Positions 5,973-13,304 of a DNA stretch of 19,294 bases are shown here, one piece after another. The notes beneath the pieces were generated by a model. It had not been told where the DNA came from and made no database searches. It worked only from the letters and a program-made list of their open reading frames with translations. A program made the translations under genes and the position numbers. The stretch is taken from NCBI GenBank assembly GCA_002422265.1, contig DIUB01000038.1, positions 1-19,294 of the forward strand, given 5' to 3'. The number at the start of each line of letters is the position of its first letter. Position 1 is the stretch's first letter. Source of the DNA: Geobacter sp. UBA6169 (lineage in GTDB: Bacteria > Desulfobacterota > Desulfuromonadia > Geobacterales > Pseudopelobacteraceae).

Positions 5973-6605
5973 ATGCAGTCAAGCGATGAAGCAGCACGCT
6001 ACTTGAAATCCTGCGAGAGCACGTTCTGGGAAAAGGTCTTTACAGCCGAGTTGGACTACCTTCTGCAACAGCTCAAGACAGACGATGAAATCCTGAGTGT
6101 GGGCTGCGGCCCGGCAATCATGGAAAGCAGTCTGGCCAGCAAGGGGTTTATGATTGTCGGGCTGGATGTGTCCCGTGAAGCTCTGGCCTGTGCCGGTGAC
6201 GCTATCAGGGCCGTGGCTGCATCGGCTGAAGAAATGCCGTTTCCTGATGCCTCGTTTGATGTGGTGCTTTACATTGTTTCACTCCAATTTATAGATGACT
6301 ACCGCAAGGCGCTTGAACGGACGGCTCAGGTGCTCAGACCGGGGGGCAGAATGATTGCCATGCTGCTCAACCCGGCCTCGCCGTTCTTCAAAACCCGCTG
6401 TGACACCAGTGATTCATACGTTCGTAAACTGAAGCACACAGACCTCCAGGCTATCAAGCAGAGCGCCTCAGTCTGGTTGCAAACAGAAGGCGACTATTTC
6501 CTCGGAATTGATGGTGAGGAGCTTTTTCCATCTGCTGATCCTGCGCAAGCGGCCTTGTACATCCTTAAAGGGGTAAAACGCCAGGAACCGGTTGCCTTGT
6601 CATGA
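5973..6605 (+). CDS. Class I SAM-dependent methyltransferase
   Basis: This 210-residue protein has a Methyltransf_11-type Rossmann fold. Motif I is ILSVGCGP (40-47), the acidic motif II is in GLDVSREAL (63-71), the adenine-side motif is SAEEMPFPDASFDVV (84-98), and post-motif is LRPGG (121-125). The N-terminal helix (AARYLKSCESTFWEKVF) and the C-terminal part after 135 are likely to form the acceptor pocket; I do not recognise a substrate signature. GGGAG (5962-5966) sits 6 nt before the ATG. The gene begins 18 nt after the selenoprotein stop and overlaps the next gene by ATGA. Methylation of a thiol, selenol or metalloid species would fit the operon, but a protein or small-molecule target is equally possible. 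It lacks obvious ArsM-type cysteine motifs. Confidence 0.85.
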   Translation: MQSSDEAARYLKSCESTFWEKVFTAELDYLLQQLKTDDEILSVGCGPAIMESSLASKGFMIVGLDVSREALACAGDAIRAVAASAEEMPFPDASFDVVLYIVSLQFIDDYRKALERTAQVLRPGGRMIAMLLNPASPFFKTRCDTSDSYVRKLKHTDLQAIKQSASVWLQTEGDYFLGIDGEELFPSADPAQAALYILKGVKRQEPVALS

Positions 6606-6916
6606 CCTATCCAGAGCTAAAAGACGCCCTTTATATTTTTGGATTCCATGAGAATGATTTGCTGACCATCAAACGGATCAAGCAACGTCACCGCAACCTG
6701 GTCAGGAAGGCTCACCCCGATTTACACGCTGGTGTCGATACAGAGCGGATACGCACGTTGAATGAAGCAGCTAAAACCATCATGGATTACGTCCAGTCCT
6801 ACCGCTTTGCTTTCACGCAAGAAGAGTTTTATCGCCAGGCTCCTGATGAACACCTGAAACGTCAATACTCGTGGGATCCAATCTGGTCCGGGGCTGGCGA
6901 GATAGAAGAGAAATAA
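6602..6916 (+). CDS. Short J-domain (DnaJ-like) protein
   Basis: This 104-residue protein is essentially a J-domain with a short tail. The HPD tripeptide that stimulates DnaK ATPase is at 38-40 (RKAHPDLHAG), preceded by the basic helix II (IKRIKQRHRNLVRKA) and followed by helix III (IRTLNEAAKTIMDYV, 50-64). It has no Gly/Phe linker, zinc-finger or substrate-binding C-terminal domain, so it is a type III J-protein. Such proteins usually recruit Hsp70 to one specific client or site. The tail is acidic and aromatic (FTQEEFYRQAP, WDPIWSG). It overlaps the methyltransferase stop by 4 nt (ATGA), indicating translational coupling. A chaperone partner role for an operon protein is plausible but unproven. 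Confidence 0.82.
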   Translation: MTYPELKDALYIFGFHENDLLTIKRIKQRHRNLVRKAHPDLHAGVDTERIRTLNEAAKTIMDYVQSYRFAFTQEEFYRQAPDEHLKRQYSWDPIWSGAGEIEEK

Positions 6917-6945
6917 ATTTGATTTAAGACGCTCCAAAATACTGC

Positions 6946-6994
6946 TTGACAGCAGGAGGCTTGCCTCGTAAAGTGAGTAATCAATTACTTACTT
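6946..6994 (+). promoter_or_regulatory. Promoter and palindromic operator of the TetR export operon
   Basis: TTGACA (6946-6951), a 17-bp spacer and TAAAGT (6969-6974) make a good promoter. A 24-bp inverted repeat covers 6971-6994, with arms AAGTGAGTAAT and ATTACTTACTT (one mismatch, 2-bp centre). It overlaps the -10 and the start of transcription. This is the expected arrangement for autorepression by the TetR-family protein encoded next. GGAG (6999-7002) lies 8 nt before the ATG at 7011. Confidence 0.75.
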
Positions 6995-7010
6995 TTGTGG
7001 AGTATAAGAA

Positions 7011-7631
7011 ATGATGCAAACCGCTAAAAACCTCCCTGCAGAAAAACGGAAAGCTGCTACTGTTCAGGCGGTCATATCATTAGCTGCTGAAAAGAATCCA
7101 AATGATATCAGTACGTCTGCCATTGCAGCCGTAATGGGGCTGACTCAGGGAGCACTCTTTCGTCACTTTCTCAACAAAGATCTGATGTGGCAATCTGTTA
7201 TGGAGTGGGTTGCTGACTGCCTGCTGTCAAGGGTGGATAATGTGATCCGTTCAGCACAATCTCCACTGGCGGCGCTTGAGGCTGTCTTTATGACCCATAT
7301 GGATTTTGTAACCTCCCACCCTGGAGTTCCGCGTATCTTATTGATGGAGTTACAGCGCGGCGAGGTGACGCCAGCCAAGCAGATGGCCCAGACATTACTT
7401 AAGAACTATGAAGAACGTATCTGCCAGTTGATTGAAACCGGAAAGGCATCTGGTGAGCTGAACCGGCACATTTCAACAGCCTCTGCTGCCACACTTTTCG
7501 TTGGAACCATCCAGGGGCTGGTGTTGCGCTCAATCCTTGCTGACACACCATCCAAAGCAATGCTGGAGGCAGCAGGTGTTTTCAGCGTGTACCGCCGTGG
7601 AATAGAGGAACACCATGAAACGTCTGTCTAG
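7011..7631 (+). CDS. TetR/AcrR-family transcriptional regulator
   Basis: This 206-residue repressor has an N-terminal helix-turn-helix. The DNA-binding part spans about 13-60: a first helix (AATVQAVISLAAEK), then ISTSAIAAVMGLTQGALFRHFLNKDLMW, with TQGALFRHF as the recognition helix and its characteristic aromatic exit. The C-terminal half is the helical ligand-binding and dimer domain, with no recognisable ligand motif. ATGs at 7011 and 7014 are both possible; spacing to GGAG favours 7011. Its reading frame runs 17 nt into the adaptor gene, so the two are co-transcribed. It very likely controls the three export genes and itself through the palindrome at 6971-6994, with an exported or related compound as inducer. 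Confidence 0.93.
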   Translation: MMQTAKNLPAEKRKAATVQAVISLAAEKNPNDISTSAIAAVMGLTQGALFRHFLNKDLMWQSVMEWVADCLLSRVDNVIRSAQSPLAALEAVFMTHMDFVTSHPGVPRILLMELQRGEVTPAKQMAQTLLKNYEERICQLIETGKASGELNRHISTASAATLFVGTIQGLVLRSILADTPSKAMLEAAGVFSVYRRGIEEHHETSV

Positions 7632-8808
7632 TACCTACCGTAACGTTCTGCTTGTCATACTTGCCCTACTAACCCTGTCACTCTTCATCTACGTTGTCAT
7701 CCGTTCAGGCCCACTGGCTCCTGTACAGATAACCGTCACAACAGTCCAAAACAAACAGCTCCATCCGCAACTATTCGGCATCGGCACTGTTGAAGCACGC
7801 TACAGTTACCGGATCGGCCCGGTTAGTGCCGGACGGATCAAGCGTGTAGCGGTTCAGGTGGGGGATACCGTTCAGGCAGGCCAGATCGTCGCTGAAATTG
7901 ACCCGGTTGACCTGGATTCACGGATTGCCGGACAGGCAGCAGCGGTGCAGAGAGCTGAAGCATCATTGCAGGCCTCGGAGTCTCAACTGCGCGAGGCCGC
8001 AGCCCGTGACCGTTATGCTCAACTGCAGACGACCCGTTATGCCAGTCTCGTATCAGATGGAGCGGTCAGTAAAGAATCGGCAGAGAGTAAGCTGCAGGAC
8101 GCCCAGATTACCCGGTCAGCACGTTCTGCAAGTCAGGCAAACCTGCGTGCAGCCACACAAGAGCTGTCGCGGATCAGGTCTGAACTGAACAGCCTGCAAG
8201 AGCAGCGGAGTAATCTGGTTTTGCGGTCACCTGCGGCCGGACTTGTTACATTACGCGACGCTGAACCGGGCACAACGGTTGTTTCCGGTCAAACCGTGAT
8301 TGAAATTATTGATCCGGCAACAATCTGGCTGAATGTACGCTTTAACCAGGCAGAAGTCGGCACCCTCAAGGCCGGGCAATCAGCTCGCATCAGCTTGCGT
8401 TCAAGACCAGATCAACCGTTTAAGGGCACACTGACACGGATTGAACCCAAAGCTGATTCAGTGACCGAAGAAACGCTGGCCAAGGTTTCCTTTGATGCCT
8501 TGCCGACGCCGGTTCCAGCTGTGGGTGAAATGGTTGAAGTGGTCATTACGCTGCCAGACCTCCCGGCTGCTCCGGTTGTTCCAAACAGTGCTATCCATCG
8601 CTATGACAACAAAACCGGCGTCTGGCTGCTGAACGGGGGGAAGCTGCATTTTGCACCGGCCCGGTTTGGCGGAAAAGACCTTGATGGCCTGGTGCAGGTA
8701 GTTGAAGGAGTAAAGGCAGGTGAGCAGGTGGTTGTCTACAGCCGTCAGGCGCTTAACCAGAAGACACGGGTACGGGTTGTCAAACAGCTTTCAGGTGCGC
8801 CCAAATGA
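7615..8808 (+). CDS. Periplasmic adaptor (HlyD/MacA/DevB-like membrane fusion protein)
   Basis: This 397-residue protein is the periplasmic adaptor of a MacAB/Dev-type tripartite exporter. One N-terminal membrane anchor lies at about 10-29 (NVLLVILALLTLSLFIYVVI), with basic residues before it. The lipoyl halves are at about 66-97 (GRIKRVAVQVGDTVQAGQ) and 199-232 (LVLRSPAAGLVTLRDAEPGT), separated by a coiled-coil hairpin (102-198). A beta-barrel (233-310) and membrane-proximal domain (318-390) follow. There is no lipobox. The gene overlaps tetR at its 5' end and the permease at its stop (ATGA), so all are in one operon. An outer-membrane TolC-type channel is not encoded here. The exported substrate is unknown. 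Confidence 0.92.
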   Translation: MKRLSSTYRNVLLVILALLTLSLFIYVVIRSGPLAPVQITVTTVQNKQLHPQLFGIGTVEARYSYRIGPVSAGRIKRVAVQVGDTVQAGQIVAEIDPVDLDSRIAGQAAAVQRAEASLQASESQLREAAARDRYAQLQTTRYASLVSDGAVSKESAESKLQDAQITRSARSASQANLRAATQELSRIRSELNSLQEQRSNLVLRSPAAGLVTLRDAEPGTTVVSGQTVIEIIDPATIWLNVRFNQAEVGTLKAGQSARISLRSRPDQPFKGTLTRIEPKADSVTEETLAKVSFDALPTPVPAVGEMVEVVITLPDLPAAPVVPNSAIHRYDNKTGVWLLNGGKLHFAPARFGGKDLDGLVQVVEGVKAGEQVVVYSRQALNQKTRVRVVKQLSGAPK

Positions 8809-10007
8809 TTAACCTTGCCTGGCGGGACATCCGCCACGCCTGGAGCAAGTTTCTGTTTACCGGTGCAGGCCTGGGGCTTCTGATTGGTGCGACCATGACC
8901 ATGGCCGGAGTTTATCGCGGTATGGTTGATGATGCCAAGGTGCTGCTGGATAATAGTGGCTCTGACCTGTGGGTGGTACAGCAGGGCACACTGGGGCCGT
9001 ATGCAGAACCATCCAGCCTGTATGATGATACCTGGCGCAGCATCAGAACCGTACCGGGTGTTGAGCGGGCGGCAAACGCCACGTACCTGACCATGCAGGT
9101 TCGCAAAGGAAACACAGATGTCCGTGCCATGGTGGTCGGAACATCGACCGTCAGCTATGGAGACCCCGGACAACCTGGCTATCTGGTTGCCGGTCGTCAG
9201 ATAACCAGAGGTCACTATGAGGCGGTGGCTGATATGGCGACACGTTTCAGCCTCGGTGATTCGATTCAGATTCGCCGCAAACAGTACACCGTCGTCGGGT
9301 TGACCCGTCGGATGGTTTCGTCAAGTGGAGATCCGATGGTGTTCATTCCACTTAAGGATGCTCAGGAGGCGCAGTTTCTCAAAGATAATGATGCAATCCT
9401 GCAGCAGCGTCGGCGTACCGCCCTTAACCCGGCCTTCAACCCGCCAGGCCAGCCAAAACTTCTGGATGCTGTCATCTCCTCGCAGAGCACAAATCCCTAC
9501 GTCAACGCTGTGCTGGTCCAACTGAAACCGGGACACAACCATGGGAAGGTTGCAGACGAGATCAAACGCTGGAAACATTTGCAAGTGTACACCAGGGCAG
9601 AGATGGAGCAGATTCTGATCGGCAAGCTGATCGCCACCTCTGCCAGACAGATCGGTATGTTTATGGTGATACTTATGGTGGTTAGCGCTGCAATAGTTGC
9701 TTTTATCATCTACACGCTTACCATGGGTAAAATCAGGGAAATTGCGGTGCTGAAGTTAATCGGCACCCGGAATAAAACGATTGTGGCCATGATCCTGCAG
9801 CAGGCGTTGGGGCTTGGCCTGATCGGGTTTATTGCAGGCAAGCTGGTCGCAACCTTGTGGGCGCCAATCTTCCCGAAATATGTGTTGCTTGAGCCTGGAG
9901 ATGCTCTGCGCGGACTGCTGGCGGTGATTGTCATCTGCTCATTATCAAGCATTATAGCGATCAGGGCGGCGCTCAAGGTTGACCCGGCGGAGGCGATCGG
10001 TGGCTGA
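8805..10007 (+). CDS. ABC transporter permease, FtsX/MacB/DevC-like
   Basis: This 400-residue inner-membrane permease has the MacB/FtsX topology. There is one membrane segment near 16-38, a large periplasmic domain (about 40-280), and three further segments near 284-306, 328-350 and 366-388. The coupling motif REIAVLKLIGTR (311-322) before the third segment and the ending DPAEAIGG are typical of the FtsX family. The ATPase domain is absent, unlike full-length MacB, and is supplied by the next gene, as in DevC/LolCE systems. Its start overlaps the adaptor stop (ATGA), and the ATPase GTG lies 8 bp inside its 3' end. Systems of this type push periplasmic substrates out by mechanotransmission; the substrate is not evident. 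Confidence 0.92.
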   Translation: MINLAWRDIRHAWSKFLFTGAGLGLLIGATMTMAGVYRGMVDDAKVLLDNSGSDLWVVQQGTLGPYAEPSSLYDDTWRSIRTVPGVERAANATYLTMQVRKGNTDVRAMVVGTSTVSYGDPGQPGYLVAGRQITRGHYEAVADMATRFSLGDSIQIRRKQYTVVGLTRRMVSSSGDPMVFIPLKDAQEAQFLKDNDAILQQRRRTALNPAFNPPGQPKLLDAVISSQSTNPYVNAVLVQLKPGHNHGKVADEIKRWKHLQVYTRAEMEQILIGKLIATSARQIGMFMVILMVVSAAIVAFIIYTLTMGKIREIAVLKLIGTRNKTIVAMILQQALGLGLIGFIAGKLVATLWAPIFPKYVLLEPGDALRGLLAVIVICSLSSIIAIRAALKVDPAEAIGG

Positions 10008-10710
10008 GAATACAGGGATACGGATTACTGATCTGCGTAAACAATACGGGAGCGGCGGATCGGTTGTTGAGGCACTGAAAGGTGTAGATCTGCAGGTGGA
10101 ACCCGGTGAGGTAGTAGGCCTGATCGGGCCTTCCGGATCAGGCAAAAGCACCTTACTCAAGTGCCTTGGCGCCGTGATTGAACCGACGTCAGGGCAGATG
10201 GCATTGCGAAGTGAGTTGATCTATGACGGGGCATGGCTGGTTTCTGATCTGCGCGCCTTACGGCGTGACAAGATCGGCTTTGTCTTTCAGGCCCCCTATC
10301 TGATTCCCTTTCTGGATGTGATCGACAACATTGCCCTGGTGCCGATGTTGGCCGGGGTATCGAACACTGAATCGCGCAATCGGGCGCTGGAACTCCTTGA
10401 AGCTCTGGACGTCGGGCATCGTGCCAAGGCTTTCCCTTCACAACTCTCCGGCGGTGAACAGCAGCGGGTTTCAATAGCACGGGCGCTGGTCAACAGGCCT
10501 CCGGTTGTGCTGGCTGATGAACCAACGGCCCCCCTTGATAGCGAACGGGCCCTTTCTGTCATCCGCATGCTCAACCAGATGGCGGTACAGTATCAAGCTG
10601 CGGTGATCGTCGTGACCCATGACGAGAAGATAATTCCAACCTTCAAACGGATCTACCGGATTCGTGACGGAAGAACCGTAGAAGAGGCGGGTGAAGGAAG
10701 GCTGTGCTGA
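10000..10710 (+). CDS. ABC transporter ATP-binding protein, LolD/MacB/DevA-like
   Basis: This 236-residue ATPase powers the FtsX-type permease. Its motifs are Walker A GPSGSGKST (43-51), Q-loop FQAPYLIPF with Q97, signature LSGGEQQRV (149-157), Walker B VVLADEPTAPLD (169-180) and H-loop H207 in VTHDEK. Length and the LSGGEQQRV signature match the LolD/MacB class. A longer frame opens at a TTG at 9979, but GGAGG (9989-9993) is 6 nt upstream of GTG 10000, which is in frame and is the preferred start. It overlaps the permease end by 8 bp, so translation is coupled. It is the last recognised gene of the tetR operon. Confidence 0.95.
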   Translation: MAENTGIRITDLRKQYGSGGSVVEALKGVDLQVEPGEVVGLIGPSGSGKSTLLKCLGAVIEPTSGQMALRSELIYDGAWLVSDLRALRRDKIGFVFQAPYLIPFLDVIDNIALVPMLAGVSNTESRNRALELLEALDVGHRAKAFPSQLSGGEQQRVSIARALVNRPPVVLADEPTAPLDSERALSVIRMLNQMAVQYQAAVIVVTHDEKIIPTFKRIYRIRDGRTVEEAGEGRLC

Positions 10711-10789
10711 TTGAAAAACGGCGGCGCCAGACCGGAGAGGTCTGTCTGCCCTGCCATACTGCAAAGCGTTGACCATGAAAGGAGTACAG

Positions 10790-11221
10790 ATGGAAACTCT
10801 TTCAAAACTTCTGGAGCAAACCGTTGCACAATCAGCAGACGCAATTCTGATCGCTGACTGTGAAGGGATCATCCGTTACTGGAACACCGGAGCAGAAAGG
10901 ATGCTGGGCTACAGCGCCAGTGACGCAGTTGGTCAGTCACTTGATCTTTTTATCCCAGAGAAACTGCGAGGGCATCACTGGGAGGGGTATCATCGGGTTA
11001 TGGCCAGCGGCGAGACCAAATACAAAACCGGCCTGCTTACCTCCCCCGGCATCCGCAAGGACGGTAGCCAGGTTTCACTGGAATTCAGCATGGTACTATT
11101 GAAGGATGAGCAGGGTGTCATGCTGGGTTGCGCCTCAATTATGCGGGATGTGACCGAGCGCTGGCTGAAGGAGAAGGAGTTGAAGCAGCGGTTGGCGGAG
11201 TGCGAAGGAAAAAACAGCTGA
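10790..11221 (+). CDS. Stand-alone PAS-domain protein
   Basis: This 143-residue soluble protein has one PAS domain and a short helical tail, with no output domain. The PAS core is ADAILIADCEGIIRYWNTGAERMLGYSASD (about 15-44), then IPEKLRGHHWEGY, and a PAC end KDGSQVSLEFSMVLLKDEQG ending IMRDVTERW. The tail (WLKEKELKQRLAECEGK) is coiled-coil-like, so it may dimerise or partner another sensor. A longer frame starts at TTG 10769, but AAAGGAG (10778-10784) lies 5 nt before ATG 10790, which is the better start. The gap to the ATPase gene is 79 bp, so it could belong to the same transcript. Ligand (flavin, haem or none) cannot be told from sequence. Confidence 0.85.
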   Translation: METLSKLLEQTVAQSADAILIADCEGIIRYWNTGAERMLGYSASDAVGQSLDLFIPEKLRGHHWEGYHRVMASGETKYKTGLLTSPGIRKDGSQVSLEFSMVLLKDEQGVMLGCASIMRDVTERWLKEKELKQRLAECEGKNS

Positions 11222-11288
11222 CACCGCTGCCGTTCCCGCCACCACCCTGCCCTTTATTTTCCCGTGCGAGAGAGGGGAGGGCACAACT

Positions 11289-12293
11289 TCAATGGCTCAG
11301 ATACGGCAGCATCGGCAGCAGTTGACGGTAATCATCAAAGGTCAGCACCGTCTGCCAATGGCCGCTCACCATGCCGAACCCGATGGATCCCATAAACAGG
11401 GCAAGAGCAACTGCCGGAAAGACCCAGACCGGCATGGACTGTTTCCAGATCGAGGGACGCATGGCCAGCACCTCCTGGTGTGGACAGGTGGCTACGCAGG
11501 TTAAACAGCCGGTACACTCCGGTGAAACAACCGTGGTTATGCTATGCACGGCAATGCCTGCCGGGCAGGCCTGGCTGCACTGGCGGCAATCGGTACAGAT
11601 TTGTGGGTTGCGACGAATCTTGAACGGGCTAAGCAGACTGACGATGCCGAGCAGAGCGCCATAGGGGCACAGGTAGCGGCACCAGACATTGCGATAGATA
11701 AGAGACAACAGGGTCAGCACTATCAGCACCGTTAAGGCAGTGGCCGAAATATGGGTAAAGAAGCGCAGCATCTTGGCATCGCTGACCGCCCAGTAGGGCG
11801 TATCCAGAAAGGTGGCAATGGCAAAGGCAGGCATATCAAGCAGAATGATCTTTATGAAGAAAAACAGCAGCAGATACTTGATACCCTGCAGCAACAGATC
11901 GAGCGGCCTCCAGACCTTGAAATTCCGCCCCAGCAGACGCGCTCCCAGCTTGTACAGAGCCTCAGACAGCGTCCCCACCGGACAGATCCAGGAACAGAAC
12001 GACTTCTTCGCCAGCAGGCTCATCAACAGAATTGCCAGAAAAATCACCAGTGCTGCCGGGTGTACCGGATGGATCTCGCCACTCAGAAGCCAGTGTTTCA
12101 GGCTGGTGAGGGCACCGATCGGCAAAAAGCCCTCCACACCAGACGGACGGGAAAAGAATGGTTGAGGATTACCCTGTTCAACGGCTGCCACAAACAGGCC
12201 GAACCGGATACCGATTCCGACGATCCATAACAGAAACAGCCACTGTACTGCCAGACGGATGCGGAGAATATTCCTGGCTGCTATGCTAAGCAT
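11289..12293 (-). CDS. Membrane polyferredoxin, NapH/CcoG/NosR-like 4Fe-4S protein
   Basis: This 334-residue protein has about five membrane segments (near 14-36, 80-95, 137-152, 185-200 and 287-307). Two CxxxCP motifs follow membrane helices on the probable cytoplasmic side (C100/C104 and C205/C209). Two 4Fe-4S clusters are predicted from C233-C236-C239-C243 and C260-C263-C266-C270. NapH and the NosR C-terminal half share this plan; they move electrons from the quinone pool to periplasmic or assembly partners. No nap, nos or cco structural gene is adjacent, so its partner is unknown. AAGGAGG lies 7 nt before the ATG. It is monocistronic, with a CRP/FNR-type palindrome at 12348-12361. It converges on the PAS gene. 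Confidence 0.9.
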   Translation of the reverse strand: MLSIAARNILRIRLAVQWLFLLWIVGIGIRFGLFVAAVEQGNPQPFFSRPSGVEGFLPIGALTSLKHWLLSGEIHPVHPAALVIFLAILLMSLLAKKSFCSWICPVGTLSEALYKLGARLLGRNFKVWRPLDLLLQGIKYLLLFFFIKIILLDMPAFAIATFLDTPYWAVSDAKMLRFFTHISATALTVLIVLTLLSLIYRNVWCRYLCPYGALLGIVSLLSPFKIRRNPQICTDCRQCSQACPAGIAVHSITTVVSPECTGCLTCVATCPHQEVLAMRPSIWKQSMPVWVFPAVALALFMGSIGFGMVSGHWQTVLTFDDYRQLLPMLPYLSH

Positions 12294-12319
12294 GCTGATG
12301 CCTCCTTCGCTTTTCTCAC

Positions 12320-12361
12320 AGCATAGCCGGGAACAGATTGCATGACATTGACCTGAGTCAA
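12320..12361 (-). promoter_or_regulatory. CRP/FNR-type operator and -10 of the polyferredoxin gene
   Basis: TTGAC-N4-GTCAA at 12348-12361 is perfectly symmetric. With flanks it is CATTGAC-CTGA-GTCAATG, a 7-bp-arm inverted repeat. On the minus strand a -10 TATGCT lies at 12325-12320. The operator centre (12354.5) is 29.5 bp before the first base of that hexamer, exactly the -41.5 class II arrangement. It is closely related to the site upstream of the globin. Confidence 0.68.
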
Positions 12362-12435
12362 TGAATGTGCGTTACAAGCATGGCAGTATCACAAAACAGA
12401 GATGGCGCTATGGAGTAAACGACTTAGTTCACCAC

Positions 12436-12468
12436 AAGTTTCTGCGGAGGCTCCGCGCGCAGAAACTT
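12436..12468. other. GC-rich hairpin with 11-bp stem
   Basis: AAGTTTCTGCG and CGCAGAAACTT pair perfectly around GAGGCTCCGCG. On the plus strand the T-run is 4 nt long; on the minus strand no T-run follows. It may be a secondary terminator or stabiliser for the EF-hand transcript. The rest of the 12294-12551 gap contains only the polyferredoxin promoter and the terminator at 12476-12522. Confidence 0.5.
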
Positions 12469-12475
12469 TTAAATC

Positions 12476-12522
12476 GTTAAAAAGAAAGCGCGGGTATTCC
12501 TTACACAGGTCACCCTCGCTTT
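12476..12522 (-). terminator. Rho-independent terminator of the EF-hand gene
   Basis: Read on the minus strand, AAAGCG-A-GGGT pairs with ACCC-G-CGCTTT around a 16-nt loop, with one mismatch. TTTCTTTTT follows. It lies 30 nt beyond the EF-hand stop at 12552. Confidence 0.6.
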
Positions 12523-12551
12523 TTGAGACGCTTTTCAGGAAATATTTACGG

Positions 12552-13202
12552 TTAGACCCTAGCTGACAAACCTGTACTATCCAGTGATAATTGTGCATAG
12601 CTACTTGAACTCTGTTGCAGGTAACTATTCACGGCTGAGTTCAGAATGCTCTTCAGCGAGCCGCTGTTGTCTGAGGTAGAGGATTCTTCTATTGCATCCA
12701 TACGTTGCATCGCCTGGGCTGGGGCATCCTCAGAGCTGCTGTTCCGGTTCCGGGACGAAGACTCACTCTGGTCTGATGTGGCAAGGGCTTCCGTCATTTC
12801 TGCAAGACTGACAACGCCGTCCTGATTGGTATCCATTTCATCAAAAACTGCACTGACATCAGTATTGTCGGAAGACAATGTTTCTGAACCTTTTGAAGGT
12901 GGCGGACCTTGCGGTGGTCCCTGCGAACGCATACCCTGCCCCCGCATCTCCTGGCTGGCCCTCGCAATGGCAGCATCTGATTCCAGTCTGCTTAAGGCAC
13001 CGTCACTGTCACTGTCAAATTGGGCAAACATGGCGTCAGTATCATCGCCGCCCCGACTTTTACCTAATTTTGACAGCGCATCGAATTCATCTTTTGAGAT
13101 ACTGCTGTCACCGTTTGTGTCGCCCTTTGTGAACCTCTCTTCCTGCATCTGTTGCAGCATGCTGCTGCTCATACTGCTTCCGATACCACCTATGCTGCTC
13201 AT
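12552..13202 (-). CDS. EF-hand calcium-binding protein without signal peptide
   Basis: This 216-residue protein has three canonical EF-hand loops: D28-E39 (DTNGDSSISKDE), D63-E74 (DSDSDGALSRLE) and D124-E135 (DTNQDGVVSLAE), each with acidic or Asn/Ser ligands at 1, 3, 5 and Glu at 12. The first two are paired; the third follows a Gly/Pro/Gln linker (QGPPQGPPPSKG) and may pair with a degenerate fourth. The ends are Ser-rich, and no hydrophobic signal or membrane segment exists, so it is cytoplasmic unless exported non-classically. A longer frame exists, but AAGGAGG (13215-13209) is 6 nt before the ATG at 13202, giving MSSIGGIGSS. It is divergent from the CpxR/A-like pair and shares its 201-bp control region. 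Role unknown; calcium buffering or sensing is inference. Confidence 0.88.
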   Translation of the reverse strand: MSSIGGIGSSMSSSMLQQMQEERFTKGDTNGDSSISKDEFDALSKLGKSRGGDDTDAMFAQFDSDSDGALSRLESDAAIARASQEMRGQGMRSQGPPQGPPPSKGSETLSSDNTDVSAVFDEMDTNQDGVVSLAEMTEALATSDQSESSSRNRNSSSEDAPAQAMQRMDAIEESSTSDNSGSLKSILNSAVNSYLQQSSSSYAQLSLDSTGLSARV

Positions 13203-13304
13203 GATGAACCTCCTTATCCTGAAAAGTATGATCAAGCTTGCTACCTTGTTACTGTACTTATCGGAAACCGGTTCCGTAATCTTCGTTAAGTGTTACAACA
13301 TCTC

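Noticed and set aside
5728..5997. 89-codon minus-strand frame in the trxB-methyltransferase gap
   Set aside because: It is antisense to the selenoprotein gene, which has family-like sequence, a ribosome-binding site and operon spacing.
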